Shown: positions 28,661 through 36,464 of the stretch, piece after piece
How positions within the stretch are numbered: position 1 is the first letter of the stretch
Layout: each line of letters starts with the position of its first letter
From: Pseudomonas sp. efr-133-TYG-5
Lineage (GTDB): Bacteria; Pseudomonadota; Gammaproteobacteria; Pseudomonadales; Pseudomonadaceae
Reading direction: 5' to 3'
NCBI RefSeq assembly: GCF_030209175.1
Contig: NZ_JARVSM010000011.1
Coordinates: forward strand, 1-36,464
DNA length: 36,464 nt
Program-made: the position numbers and the translations under genes
Notes under the pieces: model-generated
Database searches by the model: none
Seen by the model: the letters and a program-made list of their open reading frames with translations, nothing else
Told to the model about the DNA's origin: nothing

Positions 28661-28676
28661 GTGGTGATTGCACCAC
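28661..28676 (+). terminator. Hairpin after pvfD
   Basis: A 6-bp stem, GTGGTG / CACCAC, with a 4-base loop lies 12 bases after the pvfD stop. It has no T-tract and runs directly into the REP pair, so it is a weak terminator candidate. Confidence 0.4.
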
Positions 28677-28680
28677 CGCG

Positions 28681-28770
28681 TTCGCTGGCAAGCCAGCTCC
28701 CACAGGTTCCAGGTCGGTCACAGATGTTGTGTTCGCCAGAAATCCTGTGGGAGCGGGCTTGCCCGCGATG
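28681..28770. repeat. Inverted pair of Pseudomonas REP elements
   Basis: Two inverted copies of the common fluorescens-group REP sequence are present. The left one (28681-28706) contains AGCTCCCACAGG and the right one (28744-28770) contains CCTGTGGGAGCGGGCTTGCC. They lie between the convergent pvfD and chemoreceptor genes, the usual site for such elements. The pair fits a REPIN layout. Confidence 0.85.
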
Positions 28771-28794
28771 AACGATAACGCGGTCTGCTGGACG

Positions 28795-30675
28795 TCAGAT
28801 CTTGAAGCTGTCGACCAGTTGCTTCAAGCGGTTGGCCTGCTGCGACAACGCATCGCAATCCTTCAACGTTTCGTTGAGGTTGGCCACGCTCTGCTGGTTC
28901 AGCAGGTTGATCTGGTTGACGTCGACGTTGAGGGTTTCCACCACGGCGGTCTGCTCTTCGGTCGCTGCCGCCACCGACTGGTTCATGCCATCGATTTCGC
29001 CAATGCGCTGGGTCACGCTGACCAGCCGCAGGCCGGCCTGATTGGCCACTTCCACACTCTGCTCACTGGACGCCTGACTGGCGTTCATGGTGCTCACCGC
29101 CTCGCGCGAACCGACCTGCAGCGACGTGATCATTTTGTGGATCTCTTCCGCCGATTCCTGGGTGCGATGGGCCAGGTTGCGCACTTCGTCCGCGACCACG
29201 GCAAAACCGCGCCCGGCCTCACCGGCACGCGCCGCTTCGATGGCCGCGTTGAGCGCCAGCAGGTTGGTCTGCTGCGAGATGCCTTTGATCACATCGAGAA
29301 TGTGCCCGATGTTGTCGGTGCTGGCGTTCAGGGTTTCGATCTGCGTGCACGACAGGCTGATCTTCTGCGACAGCTCGGTCATCGCCTGAATGGTCTGCTC
29401 GACCACCTGGCGCCCGTCATCGGCCTGCTCGCTGGCACCGCTGGCGTGTTGCGAGGCATCGGCGGCGTTGCGGGCGATCTCCTGGGTCGCGGCACCCAGC
29501 TGGTTGATCGCGGCGGCGACGCTGTTGGTGCGCGCGCTTTGCTCGTCGGAGCCGACGATCGAAGCGTTGGACGACACCATCACCCGTTGCGACAGATCGT
29601 GCACCTGGCGCGTCGCCGAGGACACTTCGCAGATCGACGCGTGAATGCGCTCGACGAACTGGTTGAACGAGCTGCCCAGCTCACCGAATTCGTCTTTGCT
29701 TTCCACCACCAGACGCCGGGTCAGGTCACCTTCGCCCTGGGCAATGTCCTGCATTGCCCGGCCCATGGTGATCAGCGGACGCATCAGTACGGTGATCAGC
29801 AGGCTGAGGAACACCGCAATCGCCGCTACCGCAACGAACATGGCGATCAGCGCGGAAGTGCGGAATTGGCTGAGGGCAGCGTAGGCCTTGGCGCGATCGA
29901 TCGACAGACCGATGTACCACTCGGCATTCGGCAAGCCGCTGACCGGGGTGAACGACAGGATGCGTTCCTGGCCGTTGAGCACCACGTTCTGGTTGCCCTT
30001 CTCGATGCGCACGCTGGCGTTCGGGTAGATGTCCTTGAGGTTTTTCATCACCTGGTCCTTGTCCGGGCTGACGATCACCTGACCGTCGCCGCTGACCAGG
30101 AATGCATGGCCGAGGCCACCGAAGTCCACCGAGTTGATGATCTTCACCAGGGTTTCCAGGCTCAGGTCGCCGCCGACCACGCCGAGCAGCTCACCGTCCT
30201 TTTTCACCGGCATGGCGATGGTCACCACCAGACCACCCACCGCCGCCATGTAGGGCGGGGTCAGCATGGTCTTGTCAGCGGCTACCGCCTGCTTGTACCA
30301 GGGACGCTGACGCGGATCGTAGCCGTCCGGCATCTTCGCGTCCGGGCGCTGGGTGAACACGCCGTTGGCCTGACCGACGTAGGTGAACTGGAAATTGGAG
30401 GTGAACGCCGGTTGATCGACCAGCCCCGGCAGGTCGGCATTTTTGCCTTGGTGGGCGACGTTCTGCGCGAGGTTTTCCAGGACCAGGATGCGCCCGCTCA
30501 TCCAGTTCTGCACGCTGCTGGCGGTGAGATCACCGGCCTGCTGGACGGAGGACTGGAGATTCTGGCCGATGGTATTTCGCTGCAGATAGTCGTTGTACAA
30601 GGTGAACAGCGCGAACGCCAGGACCACGACGCCCGAGGCGGCCAACAGGATTTTATGGCTGAACTTGAGATTCAT
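28795..30675 (-). CDS. Methyl-accepting chemotaxis protein with dCache_1 sensor (PctA/Cta-like)
   Basis: A 626-residue membrane chemoreceptor: TM1 (about 9-28), a periplasmic double-Cache sensor, TM2 (about 272-296), HAMP, then the cytoplasmic signalling domain with the hairpin tip GRGFAVVADEVRNLAHRTQE. The sensor matches PctA-type amino acid receptors: Tyr119, Arg124, Trp126, Tyr127 (YDPRQRPWY) and Asp170 (VVGGDLS) align with the ligand-binding set of PctA. One nearby residue differs: Ala144 stands where PctA has Asp146. The C-terminus (LVDSFKI) has no CheR-docking pentapeptide. The ligand is probably an amino acid or a related amine. It is convergent with pvfD, and functional linkage is not evident. 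Confidence 0.93.
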   Translation of the reverse strand: MNLKFSHKILLAASGVVVLAFALFTLYNDYLQRNTIGQNLQSSVQQAGDLTASSVQNWMSGRILVLENLAQNVAHQGKNADLPGLVDQPAFTSNFQFTYVGQANGVFTQRPDAKMPDGYDPRQRPWYKQAVAADKTMLTPPYMAAVGGLVVTIAMPVKKDGELLGVVGGDLSLETLVKIINSVDFGGLGHAFLVSGDGQVIVSPDKDQVMKNLKDIYPNASVRIEKGNQNVVLNGQERILSFTPVSGLPNAEWYIGLSIDRAKAYAALSQFRTSALIAMFVAVAAIAVFLSLLITVLMRPLITMGRAMQDIAQGEGDLTRRLVVESKDEFGELGSSFNQFVERIHASICEVSSATRQVHDLSQRVMVSSNASIVGSDEQSARTNSVAAAINQLGAATQEIARNAADASQHASGASEQADDGRQVVEQTIQAMTELSQKISLSCTQIETLNASTDNIGHILDVIKGISQQTNLLALNAAIEAARAGEAGRGFAVVADEVRNLAHRTQESAEEIHKMITSLQVGSREAVSTMNASQASSEQSVEVANQAGLRLVSVTQRIGEIDGMNQSVAAATEEQTAVVETLNVDVNQINLLNQQSVANLNETLKDCDALSQQANRLKQLVDSFKI

Positions 30676-30989
30676 TTCATGGGACTTCTTATGCCAAAAG
30701 TGGGGATGCGTTCCGGATGCAACATTCCATGTAACAGCGCAGGCAGCGTTTCTTCAGGCTGCTCTACTTTGGTGCACGCATGTCTCACCAGTCTGTCGGC
30801 ACGCGGGCAGGAAATCTTAGCGCCGCACCACAAATGCATGGCTTTTCTCGCCGATTCCCGCCGAACGGCGTACTAGAGCGGTCGCCGCAGAGTTTTTTGT
30901 GACGGTTGTGCCGGCGGCGGTTGCAAATTACGTAACCCTTGATGACAATGCGACTAATTATCATTTGTGACGTTCGGGCTGACGCGTTG
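30676..30989. other. Divergent interval between chemoreceptor and ECF sigma genes
   Basis: About 310 bases without a supportable gene. The right third holds the sigma-factor promoter and Fur box. I found no clear promoter for the chemoreceptor, and no FliA-type -10 reading leftward. Confidence 0.7.
30921..30962 (+). promoter_or_regulatory. Predicted promoter with overlapping Fur box
   Basis: GACAATGCGACTAATTATC (30944-30962) matches the 19-bp Fur consensus at 14 positions. A sigma-70-like promoter, TTGCAA (30921-30926), 17 bases, GACAAT (30944-30949), has its -10 inside the Fur box. Iron-bound Fur would therefore block transcription of the sigma/anti-sigma pair. This is a by-eye comparison. 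Confidence 0.75.
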
Positions 30990-31490
30990 ATGTCCTCACC
31001 TGAGTTGGCTGTACAGGCGCTTTACCTTAGTCATCACGGCTGGCTCAACGCCTGGCTGCGCGCACGCCTGGGCAATGCCGCCGATGCCGCGGATCTGGCC
31101 CAGGACACCTTCGTGCGCCTGTTGCAGCGCAGCGAACGCCCCGAGCTCAAGGCGCCCCGCGCGTTCCTGCGGACCATCGCCCGTGGCCTGGTCATCGACC
31201 ATTGGCGGCGCGAAGAAATCGAACGCGCCTATCTGCAAGCCATTGCCCATCTGCCCGAAGCCGAAACTCCGGGCGCGGAAACCCGCGCGCTGGTAATCGA
31301 ACTGTTGGAAGGCATCGCGCGCATGCTTGAAGGGCTGAAGCCGAAAGTGCGTCAGGCGTTTCTGCTGGCGCAGTGCGAAGGTTTGACGCACAAACAGATC
31401 GCCGCGCAAATGGGCCTGTCCCTGCGCTCGGTGGAACGTTATGTCGCCGATGCGCTGTACCACTGCTACATGCTGCGGTACGCCGACTGA
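30990..31490 (+). CDS. FecI-family ECF sigma factor for iron uptake
   Basis: A 166-residue extracytoplasmic-function sigma factor of the iron-starvation group. Region 2 is visible in AADLAQDTFVRLL and APRAFLRTIARGLVIDHWRR; region 4 carries the DNA-binding helices LTHKQIAAQMGLSLRSVERY. I chose ATG 30990 over ATG 30939, because the upstream one lies ahead of the Fur box and predicted -10, inside the promoter. The stop codon overlaps the FecR start (TGATG), so the two are co-translated. It should direct RNA polymerase to the downstream receptor gene when FecR is signalled. The layout resembles foxI or fiuI; I leave the symbol open. Confidence 0.93.
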   Translation: MSSPELAVQALYLSHHGWLNAWLRARLGNAADAADLAQDTFVRLLQRSERPELKAPRAFLRTIARGLVIDHWRREEIERAYLQAIAHLPEAETPGAETRALVIELLEGIARMLEGLKPKVRQAFLLAQCEGLTHKQIAAQMGLSLRSVERYVADALYHCYMLRYAD

Positions 31491-32503
31491 TGCCGGTGGA
31501 TAATCTCGCGCTCGGGCGCCGCAGCGAGCCCCGCCAGCAAGTGGTCAAACAGGCGATTCACTGGCTGCTGCGCCTGCGTAACCACCACGACAATCCACGC
31601 CTGCATCGCCAGTGCGAACAATGGCGCGCCGCGCACCATGAGCACGAACTGGCCTGGCAACGCGTGCAGACACTGCAGGCGGAATTGACCCACAACCTGC
31701 GAGCCGTGCCCGGCGCGCAGGTGGCGCTGCAGACTCTGGAAAACAGCGCCCAGGGGCTGGGCCGGCGTCAGGCCTTGAAACTGTTGTCCGGCGCGCTGCT
31801 GGCAGGCTCCGCCGCGTGGCTGGCCAAGGATACGGCCAGTTGGCAGCAGTGGAGCGCCGACTACGCTACCGCGACCGGTGAACGCCGTGCCTTCCAGTTG
31901 CCCGACGGCACCCGCCTGGAGCTCAACACCGCCAGCGCGGTGGATCTCGACTACACGGCGCAGCAACGCCTGATCACTCTCAAGCGTGGCGAAATCATCG
32001 TCACCTGCGGCGGTGCCGACGAAGGCGCAGCGTTCGAGCGACCGCTACGAGTGGAAGACCGTCACGCCAGCTACCAGCCGTTCAAAGCGCGTTTCATCCT
32101 GCGCCAGGAAGGCGATTGCACACGCCTGAGCGTCACCAGCGGGCGCGTCGCCGTGCATCCACCACGCGGCGCTGCTGGCGCGTCGACCGAGGTGCTGGCC
32201 GGACAGAGTTACTTGGTCGATCGTCATCAGCTACGCCCGGCACCGCCGCTGGCCATGGATGCCGGCGCCTGGATTGACGGGCTGCTCGTCACGCGCGACA
32301 TGCGCCTGGGCGATTTCCTCAGCGAGGTCGGGCGCTACCGCCACGGCTTCCTGACGTGCGCCGCGACAGTGGCGGATCTGCGCCTGTCCGGAGTATTCCG
32401 TCTCGACGATACCGACAAGCTGCTGGCGGTGGTGGCGCAGACCCTGCCGGTGCAGGTGCGCTATCGCACTCGCTGGTGGGTGACCCTGGAACGCGTTGGC
32501 TGA
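31490..32503 (+). CDS. FecR-family anti-sigma factor/sigma regulator
   Basis: A 337-residue membrane protein that carries the siderophore signal from the receptor's periplasmic domain to the sigma factor. The N-terminal cytoplasmic DUF4880 domain (about 15-60; QAIHWLLRL, then LAWQRVQ) binds the sigma factor. A single membrane segment (KLLSGALLAGSAAWLA, about 98-113) is preceded by a twin arginine (GRRQALK). The periplasmic FecR domain follows (FQLPDGTRLELNTASAVDL, then RGEIIV), and the C-terminal part should contact the receptor's signalling domain. The start at 31490 overlaps the sigma stop. The next gene is a receptor with the matching signalling domain. Confidence 0.92.
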   Translation: MPVDNLALGRRSEPRQQVVKQAIHWLLRLRNHHDNPRLHRQCEQWRAAHHEHELAWQRVQTLQAELTHNLRAVPGAQVALQTLENSAQGLGRRQALKLLSGALLAGSAAWLAKDTASWQQWSADYATATGERRAFQLPDGTRLELNTASAVDLDYTAQQRLITLKRGEIIVTCGGADEGAAFERPLRVEDRHASYQPFKARFILRQEGDCTRLSVTSGRVAVHPPRGAAGASTEVLAGQSYLVDRHQLRPAPPLAMDAGAWIDGLLVTRDMRLGDFLSEVGRYRHGFLTCAATVADLRLSGVFRLDDTDKLLAVVAQTLPVQVRYRTRWWVTLERVG

Positions 32504-32510
32504 AATTTTT

Positions 32511-32543
32511 TTGGCGGGTTTTCGCCGCAGGTCCGGCTTAGTC
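32511..32543 (+). promoter_or_regulatory. Candidate ECF-sigma promoter of the receptor gene
   Basis: Just after the fecR-like stop comes a T-run, then GCGGGTTTTCGCC and CCGGCTTAGTC. This resembles the layout of FecI-type promoters upstream of Pseudomonas receptor genes, with a GGGTTT-like -35 and a CG-CTTAG-like -10. It is a pattern match by eye, without a scored model. Confidence 0.4.
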
Positions 32544-32590
32544 AATAAGCCCTTCAACTCAGCCTTCGCGACTTCCTACGGAAACCTACA

Positions 32591-35092
32591 ATGACTGCGC
32601 GCGTGACCTGTAAGACCCCTCTGAATTTCACTGTTGAATCCGGCCTGTTGCGCCAGGCCGTACGGGCAGCGTTGCTGTCCGCCGCGCTGGGCGCGGGCCT
32701 GCTGCCAACGGTGAGCATGGCCACCGGCGCCGTCGAGGCCAGCAGCCAGCGCTATGACGTCGCGGCCGGCCCCCTGGGCGACGCGCTGAACCAGTTCGCG
32801 CGTCAGGCCGGGATTACCCTGTCGATGACGCCGCAACAAACCCAGGGCCGGCAATCGCCAGGCGTACAAGGCGAATACTCCATCGAACAGGCGCTGAGCC
32901 ATCTGCTCGGCGGCTCACAACTGGAAGCCGTCACTCAGGACGGCAGCAGCTACGTGCTGCGCCCCGCCGCCGCAAGTGAAGCACTCGCCCTGCCGACCAC
33001 TGACATCAAAGGCTTCGCCCTCGGCAACGCCCTGGGCAGCATGGACGGCTACAACGCCACCCACAGTCAGATCGCCACCAAGACCAGCACCGCGTTGCTG
33101 GAAACCTCGCAAAGCGTATCGGTGGTGACCCGCGAGCAAATGGACGATCAAGGCTCGCAGACCGTCTCTCAGGCGATGCGCTATGCCCCCGGCGTGCTGA
33201 CCAACCCGTATGGCGCCACCCATCGCTATGACTACGTGGCGATGCGCGGCTTCAACGACGGCTCAGTGGACAACATCTACCTCGACGGCCTCAAGTCGAT
33301 GGGCGACAGCGGCACCTACAGCACCATGCAGGTCGATCCGTATTTCCTTGAGCGGGTCGACATTCTCAAGGGCCCGTCCTCGGTGCTCTACGGTCGCAGT
33401 TCACCCGGCGGCCTGGTGGCCCTGACCAGCAAGAAACCGTTGTACGAGGCCTATCATCAGGTGCAAGCCACGGTCGGCACCCAGGGGCAGCGCGGGCTCG
33501 GTTTTGACTTCAGCGGACCGGTCGATGACGACAAGCGTATTGCCTATCGTCTGATCGGTTTGACGGATCAGTCCGACACGCAATTCGACCACAACAAGGA
33601 AAAGCGCTTCGCCCTCGCGCCGACCGTCAGCATCGATTTCACTGAAGACACCTCGCTGACCCTGCAGGCGTACCTGCAGCATGATCCGGATGGCGGCTAC
33701 CACGGTGGTGTACCGGCCGATGGCACGATTCATCCGCGCAACGGCAATCGCCTCTCGCCACACTTTTTCGAGGGCGAGCCGGGGATCGATGGCTACTCCC
33801 GCGATCAGCAGTCGTTCGGTTATCAGTTCGAACATCGCTTCAACGACGTCTTCACGGCGCGGCAGAACTTCCGTTACCTCGACTCCAAAGTGAACATGGA
33901 TCAGGTCTACGCCTATGGCTGGACGTCGCCGACCAGTAACCAGCTCAACCGCTACTACACCGGGGGCGACGAGCGCCTGCATGCGTTCATTGTCGACAAC
34001 ATGCTCCAGGCGGAATTCTTCACCGGCGCGACCAAGCACACGCTGCTGATGGGTGCCGATTATCAGCGCCGCAAAACCGTGGTCGACTGGACCAGCGGCG
34101 GCCTGGCACCGATCGATGCGTTCAACCCGGTGTACGGCAATTCGACGATTACCCCATACGGTGACACCAGCTACCTGCGGCGCCTCGAGCAGACCGGGGT
34201 CTACCTGCAAGATCTGATCGAGATGGACCAGTGGCGCTTCTCCCTGGGCCTGCGTCAGGACTGGGTGGAAACCTCCGATGAAAACCGCATCGCCGAAGCA
34301 GGTCGCCCGGTCGGCACCGAGATCAACGACCGCCGCACCAAGCTGACCGGCCGCGCTGGCGCGCTGTACCTGTTCGAAAACGGCCTGGCACCGTATATCA
34401 GCTACTCCGAGTCATTCAATCCGAACTCCTATGCCGACAGTGCCGGCAATCCGCTGGCGCCTACCGACGGTACGCAGTGGGAAGTCGGCCTGAAGTACCA
34501 GCCCCCGGGCACCGACAACCTGTTCACCGCCTCCCTGTTCCGTATCGACCAGGAGAACCTCGCGACCAAATTGCCGCAGGAAAACTTCTATCGAGCGGTA
34601 GGCGCTGTGCGCTCTCAGGGCCTGGAGCTGGAAGCGCACATGCAGTTGACCAACAACCTGAAAGTTCTGGGCAGCTACACCTTCACCGACATCGAGTACT
34701 CGAAATCGATGGTCAGCACGCTGAGCACGCCGACCGATGTGATCGAGAACAAAGGCAACTCACCCACTCAGGCACCGCGCCACATGGCTTCGCTGTGGGC
34801 CGACTATAAATTCGCCAGTGCCACGCTCGATGGCCTGCGCCTGGGCGGTGGTGTGCGTTATGTCGGCTCCAGCTGGGCGGACGCGGAAAACACCCTGAAG
34901 GTGCCGTCCTACACGCTGTTCGACGCATCGATCGGTTATGACCTGAGCAAGGTTGGCTTGCAGGGCGTCGACGTACGCCTGAATGCGAACAATCTGACCA
35001 ACGAATCCTACGTAGCGTCCTGCGCCAGTCTGAACTTCTGCTACATGGGCGAAGAACGCAACGTGGCGGCAACGATCAGTTATCAGTTTTAA
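32591..35092 (+). CDS. TonB-dependent ferric-siderophore receptor with N-terminal signalling domain
   Basis: An 833-residue outer-membrane transducer. A signal peptide (AALLSAALGAGLLPTVSMA) is followed by the STN signalling domain (about 53-125; YDVAAGPLGDALNQFARQAG). The plug (about 165-290) contains SVSVVTREQMDDQGSQTV and VDILKGPSSVLYGRSSPGG. The 22-strand barrel ends in the terminal phenylalanine needed for assembly (ATISYQF). A C-terminal cysteine pair (CASLNFCYMG) is typical of hydroxamate receptors such as FhuA, FoxA and FiuA. The upstream sigma/FecR pair and the downstream PepSY protein best fit a FoxA-type ferrioxamine receptor, but the siderophore cannot be fixed from sequence reading alone. 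Confidence 0.94.
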   Translation: MTARVTCKTPLNFTVESGLLRQAVRAALLSAALGAGLLPTVSMATGAVEASSQRYDVAAGPLGDALNQFARQAGITLSMTPQQTQGRQSPGVQGEYSIEQALSHLLGGSQLEAVTQDGSSYVLRPAAASEALALPTTDIKGFALGNALGSMDGYNATHSQIATKTSTALLETSQSVSVVTREQMDDQGSQTVSQAMRYAPGVLTNPYGATHRYDYVAMRGFNDGSVDNIYLDGLKSMGDSGTYSTMQVDPYFLERVDILKGPSSVLYGRSSPGGLVALTSKKPLYEAYHQVQATVGTQGQRGLGFDFSGPVDDDKRIAYRLIGLTDQSDTQFDHNKEKRFALAPTVSIDFTEDTSLTLQAYLQHDPDGGYHGGVPADGTIHPRNGNRLSPHFFEGEPGIDGYSRDQQSFGYQFEHRFNDVFTARQNFRYLDSKVNMDQVYAYGWTSPTSNQLNRYYTGGDERLHAFIVDNMLQAEFFTGATKHTLLMGADYQRRKTVVDWTSGGLAPIDAFNPVYGNSTITPYGDTSYLRRLEQTGVYLQDLIEMDQWRFSLGLRQDWVETSDENRIAEAGRPVGTEINDRRTKLTGRAGALYLFENGLAPYISYSESFNPNSYADSAGNPLAPTDGTQWEVGLKYQPPGTDNLFTASLFRIDQENLATKLPQENFYRAVGAVRSQGLELEAHMQLTNNLKVLGSYTFTDIEYSKSMVSTLSTPTDVIENKGNSPTQAPRHMASLWADYKFASATLDGLRLGGGVRYVGSSWADAENTLKVPSYTLFDASIGYDLSKVGLQGVDVRLNANNLTNESYVASCASLNFCYMGEERNVAATISYQF

Positions 35093-35112
35093 ATCAATGT
35101 CTGAGGCATAAA

Positions 35113-35145
35113 AAAGCCAGTCCCTGAAATTCAGGGACTGGCTTT
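35113..35145. terminator. Strong hairpin between receptor and PepSY genes
   Basis: A 14-bp perfect stem (AAAGCCAGTCCCTG / CAGGGACTGGCTTT) with an AAATT loop lies 20 bases after the receptor stop. TTTGTCGTTTTC follows on the plus strand and an A-run precedes it, so it should work in both directions. The PepSY gene starts only 24 bases later, so its expression relies on read-through or its own promoter. Confidence 0.85.
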
Positions 35146-35168
35146 GTCGTTTTCGTAGGGAAATTTTC

Positions 35169-36347
35169 ATGCGCGCCTTTTTCGTGTTGTTGCATCGCTA
35201 CATAGGTTTGGCGACGGCAGTATTTCTGCTGCTGGCCGGGCTCACCGGGAGCATTCTGGCGTTCAACCATGAGCTGGATGAGTGGCTCAATCCGCAGTTT
35301 TACGCAGCCACTTCGACCGGTGATCGACTGCCACCTGGCAAGCTGGTCGACGCCGTGCAAGCGGCGCATCCGCAGTTGCAGGTCTGGTACATGGAGTATC
35401 CGAGCGAGGCAGGGCATACCGCCCTGCTGGCGGCGGTTCCACGCACTGATCCGGCCACCGGCAAGCCATTCGCTGAGCGTAACCAGGTGTTCTATCTCGA
35501 TCCGGTGAGTGGTGAGCAAACGGGTGCGCGTTATTGGGGCGAGTGCTGCTTCCAACGGGGGAACTTCGTTCCGTTCATTCTCGAGTTTCACTACAACCTG
35601 ACATTGCCCGGCAACTGGGGTCTGTGGTTGATGGGACTGGTCGCGGTAGCCTGGGTCATCGACTGTTTCATCGCCTTGTGGCTGACCTTGCCGCGTGGCG
35701 GACCGTTCTGGCGCAAGTGGTCGACGGCCTGGAAGATCAAGGGCGGACATGCCTACCGACTGAACTTCGACCTGCATCGGGCGGGAGGTTTGTGGCTGTG
35801 GTTGTTGCTGCTGCCGATTGCGCTCAGCAGTGTGGCGATGAACCTGCCGAGCCAGGTCTTCAAACCGGTGGTGTCGTTGTTTTCACCGATTGAGCCCAGT
35901 GTCTATGAAGCGCGCGGCCGCCTGCCTGCCGAGGCGCTGGGGGTTACCCGCCTTACTTATCAACAGGCCTATGAGCGCGCGGAGGAAGAGGGGAAAAAGC
36001 TTGGCCTGACCGCCGCCATCGGGGAGCTGTATTACAGCTTTGAATACAACTTCTACGGCGCGGGATTTGGTCAGCATGACACCGAGGCACATGGCAAATC
36101 CTGGTTGTTCTTCCATGGAACGGATGGCCGATTACTGGGACAGGAGATCGCAGGACAGGGCACGTTGGGGGAGCGGTTTTATCGGTTGCAGCTGCCGATA
36201 CATGGCGGACGGATCATTGGTTTCACCGGGCAAGTGATGATCGCGGTGTTGGGCGTTCTGATCGCGGGGTTGTCCGGGACGGGCGTGTATATCTGGTGGC
36301 GCAAGTGGCAGGCACGTAGAAGCAGCAAGGCACGCAAAGCTGTCTGA
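35169..36347 (+). CDS. PepSY-associated TM protein (FoxB/PiuB-like)
   Basis: A 392-residue inner-membrane protein with about four transmembrane segments (about 7-31, 150-173, 205-228, 345-372) and two PepSY-type periplasmic regions. Conserved histidines lie at or near membrane faces: His9 (LLHRYIG), His34 (AFNHELDEW), His141 (LEFHYNL) and His203 (FDLHRAGGLW), a pattern seen in PepSY proteins thought to bind heme or reduce ferric siderophores. A Cys126-Cys127 pair is also present. The ATG at 35169 follows TAGGGAAA. Position after a FoxA-like receptor matches foxB. A role in releasing iron from the imported siderophore is inferred from family and context. Confidence 0.9.
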   Translation: MRAFFVLLHRYIGLATAVFLLLAGLTGSILAFNHELDEWLNPQFYAATSTGDRLPPGKLVDAVQAAHPQLQVWYMEYPSEAGHTALLAAVPRTDPATGKPFAERNQVFYLDPVSGEQTGARYWGECCFQRGNFVPFILEFHYNLTLPGNWGLWLMGLVAVAWVIDCFIALWLTLPRGGPFWRKWSTAWKIKGGHAYRLNFDLHRAGGLWLWLLLLPIALSSVAMNLPSQVFKPVVSLFSPIEPSVYEARGRLPAEALGVTRLTYQQAYERAEEEGKKLGLTAAIGELYYSFEYNFYGAGFGQHDTEAHGKSWLFFHGTDGRLLGQEIAGQGTLGERFYRLQLPIHGGRIIGFTGQVMIAVLGVLIAGLSGTGVYIWWRKWQARRSSKARKAV

Positions 36348-36369
36348 ATTCGCTAGCCCTGAAACGACA

Positions 36370-36401
36370 AAACCCCTGTCTGCGTCAGCAGACAGGGGTT
36401 T
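36370..36401. terminator. Bidirectional hairpin: rRNA operon terminator and PepSY gene terminator
   Basis: A 14-bp perfect stem (AAACCCCTGTCTGC / GCAGACAGGGGTTT) with loop GTCA. Read leftward it is followed by TTTTGTCGTTTC, a good T-tract, right after the 5S rRNA. Read rightward it lies 22 bases after the PepSY stop with only TTTC. It probably serves mainly the rRNA operon. Confidence 0.9.
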
Positions 36402-36410
36402 CGGAATTCA

Positions 36411-36464
36411 ATCTTGACGATGACCTACTCTCACATGGGGAAACCCCACACTACCATCGGCGAT
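36411..36464 (-). rRNA. rrf: 5S ribosomal RNA, 3' end only
   Basis: The reverse complement of the last 54 bases reads ATCGCCGATGGTAGTGTGGG, GTTTCCCCATGTGAGAGTAG, GTCATCGTCAAGAT, which is the 3' half of a Pseudomonas 5S rRNA. The 5' part and the rest of the rrn operon lie beyond the right edge. The mature 3' end is approximate to within a few bases. Confidence 0.97.

Noticed and set aside
28729..30876. 715-codon frame antisense to the chemoreceptor
   Set aside because: It is a shadow of the MCP, with no independent domain or ribosome site.
30939..30989. Upstream ATG giving the sigma factor 17 extra residues
   Set aside because: It lies ahead of the predicted -10 and Fur box, so it would not be transcribed from that promoter, and the added residues are outside the family fold.

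Overview
The window is chromosomal DNA from a Pseudomonas of the fluorescens group. The evidence is the GC-rich coding sequence, Pseudomonas REP-type intergenic repeats, a lapA-lapD-lapG locus, a pvf/mgo cluster, a Fur-controlled siderophore-uptake locus, and a 5S rRNA tail of Pseudomonas type at the right edge.

Region 1 (1-21.4 kb), biofilm adhesion. The left half is the 3' part of one giant LapA-type adhesin gene. It holds 48 repeats of exactly 100 codons, followed by a Calx-beta-like unit, cadherin-like units, a PA14-like unit, a von Willebrand A domain, RTX repeats and a type I secretion C-terminus. The gene runs off the left edge, so the N-terminal retention module and LapG cleavage site are not visible. 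A small conserved hypothetical gene follows, then a REP-like palindrome. On the opposite strand are lapG (periplasmic protease) and lapD (degenerate GGDEF/EAL c-di-GMP receptor). In the known Lap system, high c-di-GMP lets LapD sequester LapG so LapA stays on the surface; at low c-di-GMP LapG releases it.

Region 2 (21.5-28.7 kb), small-molecule signal cluster. A GntR/FCD regulator with its own promoter and palindromic operator is followed by about 750 bp of non-coding DNA. This contains an abrupt AT-rich block with three inverted repeats. Then comes a four-gene operon matching pvfABCD (mgoBCAD): a DUF3050 protein, an AurF-type diiron N-oxygenase with all seven metal ligands, an A-T-reductase NRPS, and an SRPBCC protein. 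Homologous clusters make valdiazen/leudiazen-type diazeniumdiolate signals and pyrazine N-oxides.

Region 3 (28.65-30.7 kb). A REP pair separates the pvf operon from a convergent dCache chemoreceptor. Its amino-acid-binding residues are mostly conserved, with one striking substitution.

Region 4 (30.9-36.35 kb), iron uptake. A Fur box lies over the promoter of an ECF sigma/FecR pair. Next come a TonB-dependent siderophore receptor with an N-terminal signalling domain and a PepSY-TM protein, in an order resembling foxI-foxR-foxA-foxB. At the right edge the 3' end of a 5S rRNA gene comes in on the minus strand, and a strong hairpin serves both the rRNA operon and the PepSY gene.
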